From assembly GCF_009928445.1 (NCBI RefSeq), contig NZ_JAABNO010000005.1, forward strand, positions 186,001 through 250,000: a stretch of DNA of 64,000 bases, written 5' to 3'. This DNA is from Clostridium sp. C8-1-8 (GTDB taxonomy: Bacteria > Bacillota > Clostridia > Clostridiales > Clostridiaceae). Made by a program: the position numbers and the translations under genes. How positions within the stretch are numbered: position 1 is the stretch's first letter; each line of letters opens with the position of its first letter. A model generated the notes under the pieces. The model was given only the letters and a program-made list of their open reading frames with translations, made no database searches and was not told the origin of the DNA. This document shows positions 1-8,544 of this stretch, in pieces.

Positions 1-151
1 GGGTTTCTGAACATAACTATAAGTAGATTTTGGACTAGCTATCCACTCTACTCCACTAAAGATAATAATACGAATGCATTTTGAAACATCCTTAATGTGT
101 ATAAGATGTATGTAACAAAAAGTCAATTTTTTAAAAAGTCATAACAAAAAT

Positions 152-178
152 AAAAAAGGTTCCTAACGGAACCTTTTT
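152..178 (-). terminator. Intrinsic terminator of ptsH
   Basis: Perfect stem AAAAAGGTTCC / GGAACCTTTTT around a TAAC loop, starting a few bases after the HPr stop codon on the minus strand. T-runs flank both sides, so it can work in both directions. Confidence 0.85.
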
Positions 179-182
179 CGTC

Positions 183-443
183 TTATTCTTCTAAGCTTTC
201 AACTAACTTAACAATTTCTTCAGCTGCTAAAGTTTCGTCATCGCCAGAAGCTATAACCTTTATGTTAGCATCTTTAGTAACGCCTAAAGAAAGAACTCCT
301 ATTAAACTCTTAACATTAGCTTTCTTTCCATTGAATTCAATGCTAATATCAGATTTAAATGATGATGCCTTCTTTACTAATAATGTTGCTGGTCTAGCAT
401 GTAAACCAGTTGAATTTTTAACTAATACTTCTTTAGTTACCAT
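183..443 (-). CDS. ptsH: Phosphocarrier protein HPr
   Basis: General PTS phosphocarrier: accepts phosphate from enzyme I (PEP) on His15 and passes it to sugar-specific EIIA domains in the cytoplasm. In low-GC Gram-positives HPr is also phosphorylated on Ser46 by HPr kinase for carbon catabolite control. The 86-residue product shows the active-site motif GLHARPA with His at 15 and the regulatory KSLIGVLSLG loop with Ser at 46. A longer frame opens 21 bases upstream, but GAGGTGG sits 5-6 bases before the ATG at 443, and only this start gives the canonical His15/Ser46 numbering. It has its own promoter and terminator and is not near ptsI. Family identity is certain. Confidence 0.97.
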   Translation of the reverse strand: MVTKEVLVKNSTGLHARPATLLVKKASSFKSDISIEFNGKKANVKSLIGVLSLGVTKDANIKVIASGDDETLAAEEIVKLVESLEE

Positions 444-486
444 TATATCCACCTCTTTATTCATATTTTATATCATTAACTATTAT

Positions 487-529
487 ATTATAATAACTTT
501 TGGACAAAATTTCAATAAGTTTTGGACAA
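487..529 (-). promoter_or_regulatory. ptsH promoter with two direct repeats
   Basis: On the minus strand a -35 TTGAAA (515-510) and -10 TATAAT (492-487) are 17 bases apart. Two direct copies of TTGTCCAAAA (as read on the minus strand; 498-507 and 520-529) are spaced 22 bp. One lies inside the spacer and one just upstream of the -35. The promoter is read directly; that the repeats bind a regulator is inference. Confidence 0.6.
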
Positions 530-534
530 GTTGC

Positions 535-1728
535 TTATTTTAGTTTATTTAAGAAGGATTTTAATCTGTTTATTCCCTCTTCAATGTTATCTGTAGATGT
601 TGCATAAGATAACCTAATATAGTCATCAAGTCCAAATGCTATTCCCGGAACAGTAGCAACAGCGCCATCTTCCAAGAGAACTTCTGAAAACTTTATTGAG
701 TCCTCAATAATAGTTTCACCAAATTTCTTTTTTAAATAATATGATATGTTTACCATAACATAAAAAGCGCCGCTTGGGTTAATTATTTTTACATTTTCAA
801 TTTCATTTAATTTTTTTGCCATGAAGTTTCTTCTTCTCTCAAATTCTAAAGCCATATCTTTTACTACAGCTTCCTCTGTATTAAGAGCCTCTATAGTAGC
901 ATGCTGTGCTATAGTATTTGGATTTGAAGTCATGTGACTTTGTATACTAGACATAAGCTTAATCACATTTCCTGGTCCAGCAGCGTATCCTATTCTCCAA
1001 CCTGTCATAGAGTAGGTTTTAGAAACACCGTTTATCACTATAGTTCTATTAAATGCGTCTTCTGATAAAGCAGCTATGCTAACATGTTCATTTCCATCAT
1101 ATATTAATTTTTCATATATTTCGTCTGATACTATGTATAAATCATGTTCTTTAGCAAAGTTAGCAATTTCTATTAATTCTTCTTTTGAATAAATAGTTCC
1201 AGTAGGATTGTTAGGAGAATTAAGTAAAATTGCTTTTGTTTTATCAGTTAACACCTTATTTAATTCATCAATGGTATATTTAAAATCATTTTCCTCTTTA
1301 CATTCAACAAAAACTGGAACGCCATCTGCTATTTTTATAAGTTCTGGATAACTAACCCAATATGGAGTAGGAACAATAACCTCTTCTCCTGGATTTAGTA
1401 ATGCAAGAAATAAATTTCCTAAACATTGCTTTGCTCCATTTGAAATTATTACTTGTGATGTAGAATAAGTAAGATTATTATCACGAAGAAATTTTTCGCA
1501 TACTGCCTTCTTTAGATCAATAAGTCCTGATGCAGGTGTATACTTAGTATAACCTTTTTTCATAGCTTCAACAGCTGCATCAATGATATTTTGAGGTGTA
1601 TTAAAATCTGGTTCTCCTGCTGCAAAACTTATAACGTTTATTCCAGCTTTTTTCATTTCATTTGCCTTTGCTGTAACTGATAGTGTTATAGAAGGAGTTA
1701 ATGCTTCTATTTTTCTTGATAATGTCAT
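535..1728 (-). CDS. Class I/II pyridoxal-phosphate aminotransferase (aspartate aminotransferase type)
   Basis: Transfers amino groups between amino acids and 2-oxo acids using PLP; closest in pattern to the AspB (Ib) aspartate aminotransferases. The 397 residues match the family length. Visible landmarks are the SPNNPTG substrate/PLP loop at about 171, Asp202 in VSDEIYEKL, the Schiff-base Lys237 in GVSKTYSMTGWR, and the C-terminal Arg in DYIRLSYA. The start has AAAGGTGGGG upstream. It lies 12 bases after the PHP-domain gene, so the two are probably co-transcribed; ptsH downstream has its own promoter. Exact substrate (aspartate, aromatic or other) cannot be fixed from sequence. Confidence 0.9.
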   Translation of the reverse strand: MTLSRKIEALTPSITLSVTAKANEMKKAGINVISFAAGEPDFNTPQNIIDAAVEAMKKGYTKYTPASGLIDLKKAVCEKFLRDNNLTYSTSQVIISNGAKQCLGNLFLALLNPGEEVIVPTPYWVSYPELIKIADGVPVFVECKEENDFKYTIDELNKVLTDKTKAILLNSPNNPTGTIYSKEELIEIANFAKEHDLYIVSDEIYEKLIYDGNEHVSIAALSEDAFNRTIVINGVSKTYSMTGWRIGYAAGPGNVIKLMSSIQSHMTSNPNTIAQHATIEALNTEEAVVKDMALEFERRRNFMAKKLNEIENVKIINPSGAFYVMVNISYYLKKKFGETIIEDSIKFSEVLLEDGAVATVPGIAFGLDDYIRLSYATSTDNIEEGINRLKSFLNKLK

Positions 1729-1740
1729 GATACCCCACCT

Positions 1741-2571
1741 TTATAATTTATTATAAAATCTAATAATATTATCTAAATAAGCTTTATCTATGCCAAATTC
1801 ACCAATAAGATTTTTATCCTCATTGCAGCACACTCCGTGGCAATCACTACCACCGGTAATTAAAAGCTTATATTTTTTGCAAAGATTGTAGCATTTATTA
1901 ATTTGTTCCTTAGAATGACCAGGGTGAAAAACTTCCACACCACAAAGACCGTAGTCTTTTAATCTTTTAATTATTTTTTCAACATCCATGCCTCTATATA
2001 TCTTACCTGGATGAGCAAGCACCGGTATACCGCCAGCATTTCTAATTAAGCATAAGGTTTCCTTATAACTTAGCTTATATCTTTCAACATATGCAGGTTT
2101 TCCCTTAATAAGATAATTGTTAAAGGCCATTTTATATGTATCAGCATAGCCTTTTTCTACAAGTATGTTGGCAAGATGTGCTCTCCCAGTAGTATCGATA
2201 CAAGAACATTGAATATCTTCTATACTAACATCCACACCTAGATTATTTAGTCTCTTGATAATCTCTCTAATCCTATCCATTCTAGCTTCGCCTAATTTAA
2301 CCATAATTTCATTAAGCATAGAATTATTAATGTCTACAAAATAACCTAATATATGCAATTCTAAATCCTCGTAAGTGGTGCTTATTTCTACACCGTTAAT
2401 TATATTAACAGAGGACTGGGAACCTTTAAGAATAAACTGAGATTTTATCGAGTCGTGGTCAGTGATAGATATAGTATTTATATCCTTAGATTCTGCTATA
2501 CGAAGTATTTCTGAAGGGCTTAACGTTCCATCAGAAAAATTTGAATGTATATGTAAATCAGCATATTTCAT
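1741..2571 (-). CDS. PHP-domain phosphoesterase (TrpH/YciV-like)
   Basis: Metal-dependent phosphoesterase of the PHP superfamily; relatives act as 3'-5' nucleotide phosphatases or 5'-3' exonucleases on short RNA (RNase AM). Metal-ligand motifs are present in order: ADLHIHSNFSDG near the N-terminus, SITDHDS, VEI, AHPGKI in the second half and GGSDCHG near the C-terminus. About 276 residues, normal for the stand-alone family. A GTG three codons upstream is possible, but AAGGTG six bases before the ATG at 2571 favours the shorter start. It is first in a likely two-gene unit with the aminotransferase. Function of the clostridial member is inferred from the family. Confidence 0.85.
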   Translation of the reverse strand: MKYADLHIHSNFSDGTLSPSEILRIAESKDINTISITDHDSIKSQFILKGSQSSVNIINGVEISTTYEDLELHILGYFVDINNSMLNEIMVKLGEARMDRIREIIKRLNNLGVDVSIEDIQCSCIDTTGRAHLANILVEKGYADTYKMAFNNYLIKGKPAYVERYKLSYKETLCLIRNAGGIPVLAHPGKIYRGMDVEKIIKRLKDYGLCGVEVFHPGHSKEQINKCYNLCKKYKLLITGGSDCHGVCCNEDKNLIGEFGIDKAYLDNIIRFYNKL

Positions 2572-3155
2572 CTTATGCACCTTATTTCCATATTATATAT
2601 TAAAATATAACATTATTAATTCTAAAAGTAAATAATCCGATATACATTGATAATTATTCTTATGCACTGTTCTATATATTCTATTCTAATATAAAATTAA
2701 CTATCCATCTATAAAAATTAATCTTCATATAATTTTATATTCATATGATTATATATTTATAAAAACATATAAATATATAATGTTAGAGCGGTTTTCAAGG
2801 TATACTCTTTTATAGAGAACTCAATATAAAGCACAAGTTATCCTCTCAAAACAAGGTCTTACAAAGAATATTTAATAGAAAGATTATAGCTTAGAGTTTG
2901 AGTTTGTAATCCTGTATATAATTCTTAACTCACTATTTATCTTATATAGGGCTATAAATAAAAAATACGATTTTTAATTAAGAATAATTTAGATTTCTAA
3001 ATAGTAAAGCTCTAAGAACACTTGTTAACCTTAAAGTTTATAGTTACAATATAAATAAAATAAGTATAAAAGTGGTAATTAATCTTTTGAAAAAATTATT
3101 ATACATATTAGCTTAACTATACTAATATGATACAACTTAAAGGAGATATTAGATA
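2572..3155. other. Intergenic region, no gene recognised
   Basis: About 580 bases, very AT-rich, between divergently oriented genes. No frame with coding character, no strong hairpin and no repeat was found. AAAGGAGATAT at the right end is the ribosome binding site of the next gene. Confidence 0.6.
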
Positions 3156-3503
3156 ATGATAATAGGAATAATAATATTGGCTATTCTTACAGCGCTATCA
3201 TTAATTCTCATTAGCGGAAAAGGTGGTATTTTGCTAGCTGGGTATAACACTTTATCCAAAGAAGAAAAAGAAAAATATGATGAGAAAAAACTTTGTAGAA
3301 ATTCAGGCTTTGAATTATTAGCCGTTGATATATTGTTAGCAGTACTTTTAATTTATATTAGTACAGACTTTGGTAAAGTGCATCCTTTATTTGCAGCTAT
3401 ACCAATAGCATTAATCATAATTGTTTTTGTATTTATCTCTGTTTTTAAAACAGAAAAAGATAAAGAAAAGTTTTATAAAGATCAGCATAAGAGAAGAGAT
3501 TAG
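3156..3503 (+). CDS. DUF3784 small membrane protein
   Basis: A 115-residue protein of the DUF3784 type, common in Clostridia and of unknown function. An N-terminal membrane helix (about 1-21) is followed by the family signature AGYNTLSKEEKEKYD and KKLCRNSG, then two further membrane helices (about 50-70 and 76-97) and a charged C-terminal tail. AAAGGAGATAT stands before the ATG. It is monocistronic and convergent with the next gene, with which it shares a terminator. No role can be inferred from the context. Confidence 0.85.
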   Translation: MIIGIIILAILTALSLILISGKGGILLAGYNTLSKEEKEKYDEKKLCRNSGFELLAVDILLAVLLIYISTDFGKVHPLFAAIPIALIIIVFVFISVFKTEKDKEKFYKDQHKRRD

Positions 3504-3532
3504 TAGTTATATGCCACTAACCTCTTCTCTTT
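3490..3532. terminator. Bidirectional terminator between convergent genes
   Basis: Inverted repeat with arms GAGAAGAGATTAGT and ACTAACCTCTTCTC, overlapping the stop of the DUF3784 gene and ending just before the stop of the esterase gene. T-rich sequence follows on the plus strand. Confidence 0.75.
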
Positions 3533-4173
3533 CTTTGCTTTAGAAGCCAGTTAAAAAGCTCTGGGTCTTCATAAGCTTTGGTACAAACTTCATGATCACA
3601 ATTTTCATAAACCTTGAATATAAGCTTTTTATTGTATTCCTTTAACCTATCTACTATCCTTTTACTTTCCTCAAAATCAACCACAGTGTCACTATCACCA
3701 TGAGCTACCCATATAGGTGTATCTTTCAAGTATCTAACAGCTTTTTTAGGAGAAATAGCTCCACCGCATATTGGAGCTATAGCTGCAAATAGTTCTGGGT
3801 TAGTTATAGCAAAGTTCCAAGTACCGTATCCACCCATACTGTAGCCTGTTAGATATATTCTTTCGCTATCTATGGAGTAATCCTGCTGTACTATATCTAG
3901 AAGTTCCTTTAAATATTTAAATTGCATTTCCCAGCTTTCATCCTTTGGGCAGCGAGGTGATAGTACTAAAAATGGTAGATCTTCGTTTTCCCTAAGTATC
4001 TTATGTATGCCATATTGTTTTACAGCTTCAATATCCTTATTCCGTTCTCCTGAACCATGAAGGGAAAGTATTAGTGGCCATTTTTTATTTTCATCGTAAC
4101 TTTTTGGTTTATATATTAAATAATCTAATGAAATATTTATAATTTTTTTAAGTTTGTGATCTGAATAACTCAT
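3517..4173 (-). CDS. Alpha/beta-hydrolase, phospholipase/carboxylesterase family
   Basis: Serine hydrolase of the esterase family related to feruloyl esterase and dienelactone-hydrolase-like proteins. The catalytic triad is visible: Ser in GYSMGGYG, Asp in HGDSDTVVD and His in NCDHEVC; LHGSGERNKD forms the oxyanion-loop region. No signal peptide, so cytoplasmic. 218 residues, compact for the family but all core strands are present. AAAAGGGG precedes the start. Neighbours do not suggest a pathway; the substrate is unknown. Confidence 0.82.
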   Translation of the reverse strand: MSYSDHKLKKIINISLDYLIYKPKSYDENKKWPLILSLHGSGERNKDIEAVKQYGIHKILRENEDLPFLVLSPRCPKDESWEMQFKYLKELLDIVQQDYSIDSERIYLTGYSMGGYGTWNFAITNPELFAAIAPICGGAISPKKAVRYLKDTPIWVAHGDSDTVVDFEESKRIVDRLKEYNKKLIFKVYENCDHEVCTKAYEDPELFNWLLKQRKRRG

Positions 4174-4355
4174 ATTAGCCCCTTTTTCTTTATTAAATTC
4201 TAATGCTATAAGAATATAACATTTTATTTTTATAATATTATTTTATCATTAACTGTTATTAAGCTATAGCTGAAAATATAGGTTTATATATTTTTGATAG
4301 TCTACTTTTCTAAGGAATATACACATAGGATTTCAACGCCTATGCGAATGGATTT

Positions 4356-4472
4356 AAAAAATGTTGTTATTTAGATTATGTAAATTCAAAAATATACTTT
4401 TATGAAACTTAATATTAAGCTTATTAAAATACTTAATTGTTATATAACAAAGAAATCGTAACAACATTTTTT
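4356..4472. repeat. Inverted repeat in gene-free stretch
   Basis: The gap from 4174 to 4542 holds no gene. Inside it, AAAAAATGTTGTTA (4356-4369) and its exact complement (4459-4472) form 14-bp arms around 89 AT-rich bases. It lies downstream of the DUF429 gene on the minus strand and ends in T-rich sequence, so it might act as a long-loop terminator, or be a small element remnant. Confidence 0.45.
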
Positions 4473-4542
4473 TGATACATAGATATAGATACTAGAAATA
4501 CATTAGTTAGCTTCTTAATGATAATCTTTTGCTACATAAGAT

Positions 4543-5286
4543 TTAATAATCTCCATAAGCATATACCATTTGCATATACAAACCTCTTATATCCATAGAT
4601 GGCTTGTCAGGAATCTTTTTTAGATTAGACTCATAACTAACTTTGCCTGTTACAGCAAGACATAGAGCATCTATGATATCATCTCTAATAGTTTTAAACC
4701 TCTTATTAGAATCAATCTCTCTACTTACCTCTTCTGTATGTATATAGTACTTGCTAAGTAAAGTAATCCTTTTTTCAAAACCTTCTATTGTTTTCTTGTT
4801 TTCTATTATTACTCTAGGAGCTCTTTCATAGCAATTCAACATAGAAAAACATATTTCTGGATGACTTTCTAGTAGTCTATTTTTAAAATCAGGATGCTCT
4901 AATAAAAACCGATCTACATCTCTTATTTTAGGAAATATTCCATAAGACTGTTTACTTAAACCTTTGCCTAAAATTAATTTATTCATTTCATTTGCTTTTA
5001 AATAGTCTGTCTCATATAGTGCCTGTCTACAAGGCACATTAAAAATACAGGAAGCCCTTGATTTTAAAATCTTTCTAGCTTCACTCTCCGGTCTTATATC
5101 TTCTACACTTTCAGGTAATCCTATAGGCATGTCTATAAGCATTACCTTACTATCCCAATAGGTTAAACATAATTCTTCAATATTTTCAAAGACTTTAATC
5201 TCAAAAGCCTCTTCTGTTATATAAACAGCTACATAGCCGCCCTTACATCCATCTATCCCTAGAAAACTGGACTTTTTATCTTCCAT
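4543..5286 (-). CDS. DUF429 protein (predicted RNase H-like fold)
   Basis: Member of the DUF429 family, predicted to have an RNase H-like nuclease fold; biochemical function is not established. The N-terminal FLGIDGCKGGYVAV carries the first conserved Asp, VMLIDMPIGLPE the second acidic position, RPESEARKIL the conserved Glu/Arg helix and RDDIIDALCLA the final Asp pair, so the proposed active-site acids are all present. 247 residues, typical. Start has GGGAGATTGCA upstream. It is transcribed alone, divergent from the TetR gene. Confidence 0.85.
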   Translation of the reverse strand: MEDKKSSFLGIDGCKGGYVAVYITEEAFEIKVFENIEELCLTYWDSKVMLIDMPIGLPESVEDIRPESEARKILKSRASCIFNVPCRQALYETDYLKANEMNKLILGKGLSKQSYGIFPKIRDVDRFLLEHPDFKNRLLESHPEICFSMLNCYERAPRVIIENKKTIEGFEKRITLLSKYYIHTEEVSREIDSNKRFKTIRDDIIDALCLAVTGKVSYESNLKKIPDKPSMDIRGLYMQMVYAYGDY

Positions 5287-5373
5287 TGCAATCTCCCTAT
5301 TAAATATATTTTATACACCATTATAAAGCTATTATTCATATGTTACTCATCATATGTCAGCATTTTTGCTTTA

Positions 5374-5424
5374 TTGACATAAATTTTGCTTTTTGATAAT
5401 ATTATAATACCGTCCAGTCGGTAT
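5374..5424 (+). promoter_or_regulatory. Promoter and TetR-type operator of the TetR/cardiolipin synthase unit
   Basis: A -35 TTGACA (5374-5379) is followed 17 bases later by TAATAT (5397-5402). Directly downstream lies the inverted repeat ATACCG-TCCAGT-CGGTAT (5407-5424), whose core resembles the ACCGACTGG-type sites of many TetR/AcrR repressors. Its place at the transcription start fits autorepression by the adjacent TetR gene. The rest of the 306-base gap holds nothing recognisable. Confidence 0.65.
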
Positions 5425-5592
5425 GTGAATAAGATTTTAAATTTTAGGTATATATTAGTCTAAAACTATTTAACTATCTATATATTTTTTCTCTAGTTAA
5501 GCCTAGGAATGTGAAGGGTTTAGAGAAAACTATCAGGTGAAAAATCAAAAAATCTTATTTGCCAATATATAATTAAAGGAGACATAAAGTTT

Positions 5593-6120
5593 ATGACTAT
5601 TTCTATAAAAGAAAAAATCCTGTATTCGGCCAATAAAGTCATTGAGGAAAAAGGATTAAACGCTTTTACTTTAGATGAGGTAGCTAAAGAAGCTGGTATA
5701 AGTAAAGGGGGACTTCTTCACTACTACTCTAATAAAGAAAGTTTAATAAGAGTACTTATTGAAAAATACGTAGAGTTATTTGAAAGAAGCATACAAGGTG
5801 ATGATGATGAAAGCAATAGTAACTGGCTTATATCTTATATACAGGAACAATATAATCAATCTAAAATAGACACAAATACAATGTATGGACTTTTAGCTGC
5901 AGTTGCATCAAATCAAAACTTGCTCCAACCTGTGCTAGACAAAAGAAAACAATGGGTAGAGAAAATTAATAAAACTAAAGATCCAGTGCTGGCACTTATT
6001 ATTAGCTTTGCTTGTGATGGTATAGCATTTTCAAATCTATTAGGATTAGATGTGCTTGATGAATGCCAGAAGTCCAAACTCGTTGAAAGACTTATAAGCT
6101 TGGTAAAAGAATGCTACTAA
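5593..6120 (+). CDS. TetR/AcrR family transcriptional regulator
   Basis: Repressor-type DNA-binding protein of 175 residues. The helix-turn-helix lies at about residues 24-55 (FTLDEVAKEAGISKGGLLHY), followed by an all-helical ligand/dimer domain without recognisable ligand specificity. AAAGGAGACATAAAG precedes the ATG. A TetR-like operator overlaps its promoter. Its stop codon overlaps the start of the cardiolipin synthase gene, so it very probably controls itself and that gene, linking cardiolipin synthesis to an unknown inducer. Confidence 0.9.
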   Translation: MTISIKEKILYSANKVIEEKGLNAFTLDEVAKEAGISKGGLLHYYSNKESLIRVLIEKYVELFERSIQGDDDESNSNWLISYIQEQYNQSKIDTNTMYGLLAAVASNQNLLQPVLDKRKQWVEKINKTKDPVLALIISFACDGIAFSNLLGLDVLDECQKSKLVERLISLVKECY

Positions 6121-7661
6121 AATATGTTCCCTTATATCTATTCAGTACAGGTTTTACAAATCAGCTAATTTTCTATACTTTAACTATTTTCGGAATACTA
6201 AAGCAACTAAGGATGTCATGGTTTCTAGGTACTATATATGTATTAAACTCCATTACTATAATCACTATCCTCTTTGTAGAGAGAAAGAAAACTTCAACTG
6301 CTCTTTCGTGGATTCTAATACTTACTTTTATACCAGTATTAGGTTTTATTTTCTATCCTATCCTTGGGAGAAACTTAAGGCCAAATCAAAAAAGAACCTT
6401 TGCGCTTAAAAAGAAATTGGACATACTGTATAACGAAAGATTACACAAAGAAAACTACCTACTGAAATACGATAACAAAAACTATATTGATAAGGAGCTT
6501 ATACCCTACGAAGATATTATCAAAATGAATTCTAATGGTGCCAATAGCTATTATTCTTCTGATAATGATATACAGATTTACACTAAGGGTGAGGATAAGT
6601 TCAAGTCTTTATTAGAAGACATAAGAGCTGCTAAAGAGACAATTAATATATTATATTACATTATTAACAACGACAAGTTAGGAAATAAGGTGGTTGACCT
6701 TCTTACTAAAAAGGCCAGCGAAGGCGTTGAAGTAAGGGTACTTTATGACCATGTAGGAAGTATACTTACTCCACACAAAATGTTTAAAAACCTAATAAAG
6801 TGTGGTGGCGAGGTGTATAGATTCTCCCCAATAAAAATTGGTACTTATACAAGAGTAAACTACAGAAATCATCGTAAGATTGTAATAATAGATGGAAAGA
6901 TAGCATACACAGGCGGCATGAACATAGGAGATGAATATTTAGGCTTAGATAATCGCATTAAGCCTTGGAGAGACACTCACCTCAGGATAACCGGTACCTC
7001 TGTCTATACTCTTCAAGAAAGATTTCTAATGGATTGGTCCTATGCTTCTGACAGCGAAAGAGAAACAGATATTGATACATTGAACAAGTTCTTTCCTAAA
7101 GTTAAATGCAAAGGCTCAATAGGTGCACAGGTTATTTCTAGTGGCCCTGATGTCAATGGTGATCATATAAAGAAGGCTTATATTAAAATGATAGCTTCAG
7201 CTAAGAAGACTATATATATACAAACTCCATATTTTATACCAGATGACTCCTTTATAGAAGCACTTCAGATAGCTATCCTTTCCGGTGTAGATGTAAAGAT
7301 TATGCTGCCTAAAATATATGACAAGCTATTAGTATATAGAGCTACTACTTCATATATAAAGGATATACTCCAGTACGGAGGAGAAGTTTATTTGTATCCA
7401 GGCTTCCTTCATTCAAAAATGCTTGTAATTGATGGTAAGGTAGCTTCTATAGGCACCGCTAATATGGACGTAAGGAGTTTTTCATATAACTTTGAGGTAA
7501 ACACCTTTATATATGATAATGAGTTGGCATATAAATGTAATCAAATCTTTGAAGAAGACAGAAAAATTTCTGAGTTTGTTACGAAAGAGGTCTACGATAA
7601 GAGAAAGCTTTATATAAAGCTTCAAGAAAATCTATGTAGATTATTTTCTCCTATGCTATAA
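6111..7661 (+). CDS. cls: Cardiolipin synthase (phospholipase D type)
   Basis: Membrane enzyme that condenses two phosphatidylglycerol molecules into cardiolipin and glycerol. Hydrophobic N-terminal helices (roughly 17-31, 37-56 and 63-85) anchor it. Two PLD catalytic motifs follow: H254-K256-D261 in HRKIVIIDGK and H434-K436-D441 in HSKMLVIDGK, each with the downstream GGMN or GTAN loop. 516 residues, close to the usual 480-510. The start overlaps the TetR stop by ten bases (ATGCTACTAA), suggesting translational coupling; an in-frame ATG at 6213 has no proper ribosome binding site but would give a more usual N-terminus. A terminator follows. Confidence 0.93.
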   Translation: MLLKYVPLYLFSTGFTNQLIFYTLTIFGILKQLRMSWFLGTIYVLNSITIITILFVERKKTSTALSWILILTFIPVLGFIFYPILGRNLRPNQKRTFALKKKLDILYNERLHKENYLLKYDNKNYIDKELIPYEDIIKMNSNGANSYYSSDNDIQIYTKGEDKFKSLLEDIRAAKETINILYYIINNDKLGNKVVDLLTKKASEGVEVRVLYDHVGSILTPHKMFKNLIKCGGEVYRFSPIKIGTYTRVNYRNHRKIVIIDGKIAYTGGMNIGDEYLGLDNRIKPWRDTHLRITGTSVYTLQERFLMDWSYASDSERETDIDTLNKFFPKVKCKGSIGAQVISSGPDVNGDHIKKAYIKMIASAKKTIYIQTPYFIPDDSFIEALQIAILSGVDVKIMLPKIYDKLLVYRATTSYIKDILQYGGEVYLYPGFLHSKMLVIDGKVASIGTANMDVRSFSYNFEVNTFIYDNELAYKCNQIFEEDRKISEFVTKEVYDKRKLYIKLQENLCRLFSPML

Positions 7662-7760
7662 CTATATTATAAGTATTAAGTATTTTGAAAACTATAAAAG
7701 TTAAGCGCATAGACTTCGACTACATAAATAACAAAAGTGCTGTTAAGGAACATAAAATAA

Positions 7761-7805
7761 AAACAATCTAGCTTTAGGTCTTACCTTTTAGCTAGATTGT
7801 TTTTA
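7761..7805. terminator. Bidirectional terminator
   Basis: Stem AAACAATCTAGCT / AGCTAGATTGTTT with a 16-base loop and T-run, between convergent cls and the ABC operon. Works for both strands by sequence. Confidence 0.8.
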
Positions 7806-7869
7806 TAATTATATTTTCTATAATCATTAATCCTTGTATATATGATAGCTATATAAGAGTTTTTTATCT

Positions 7870-8529
7870 TTAATTTTTACTCTTTTCTGTCTTAGCAGAA
7901 GTTAGTACACCATTTTCCATATTGAATACTTCATCACACAATATCTCAATGTCTTCCTTGTTGTGACTAGATAAAATTATAGTTACCCCTGTACTTTTAT
8001 ATTCTTTAATTAGATTTCTTATATCCTCTACTCCACTGCTATCAAGTCCATTCATAGGCTCGTCTAATATAAGTAATTTAGGCTTTTCCATAATAGCTTG
8101 AGCTATTCCTAGTCTTTGCTTCATACCTAATGAAAACTTCTTTACAGGCTTCTTATCTTCAGGATTTAACCCAACTAAATCAATAACCTTCTTAATATCT
8201 TCATCGGTAGCTACATTATTGATAGAAGCTAATAACTTTAAATTATTAAACCCAGAATACTGAGGAAGAAAACCTGGTGCTTCTATTATTACCCCTGTAT
8301 TTTTAGGAAAGTTACCATTGGCTATATCTTCACCAAAAACCTTAACTTCACCTTCTGTAGGATTGATAAGTCCACATATAGTTTTAAATAACATAGACTT
8401 ACCTGAACCATTTCTTCCTACTATTCCATATATTTTACCTTCTTCTAGCTCTAAATTTACTTTATTAAGTATTACAGCATCCTTATACTTCTTATATAGA
8501 TTCTTTATTTCAACTACTTTATTTCCCAT
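7870..8529 (-). CDS. ABC transporter ATP-binding protein
   Basis: Nucleotide-binding subunit of an ABC-2-like transporter, 219 residues. Walker A GRNGSGKS at about 38, signature FSLGMKQRL (a degenerate LSGGQ as in DrrA/BcrA-type exporters), Walker B LLILDEPMNGLD and a switch His in SSHNKED. GAGGAGATATT precedes the start. It is the last gene of the run after three membrane proteins and two secreted mini-proteins. The family is typical of peptide export or peptide self-resistance (compare BcrA/LanF types); that role is inferred from context, not shown. Confidence 0.9.
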   Translation of the reverse strand: MGNKVVEIKNLYKKYKDAVILNKVNLELEEGKIYGIVGRNGSGKSMLFKTICGLINPTEGEVKVFGEDIANGNFPKNTGVIIEAPGFLPQYSGFNNLKLLASINNVATDEDIKKVIDLVGLNPEDKKPVKKFSLGMKQRLGIAQAIMEKPKLLILDEPMNGLDSSGVEDIRNLIKEYKSTGVTIILSSHNKEDIEILCDEVFNMENGVLTSAKTEKSKN

Positions 8530-8544
8530 AATATCTCCTCTTCT

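Noticed and set aside
262..543. Plus-strand open frame over ptsH
   Set aside because: Antisense shadow of HPr and its promoter region; no ribosome site and no family resemblance.
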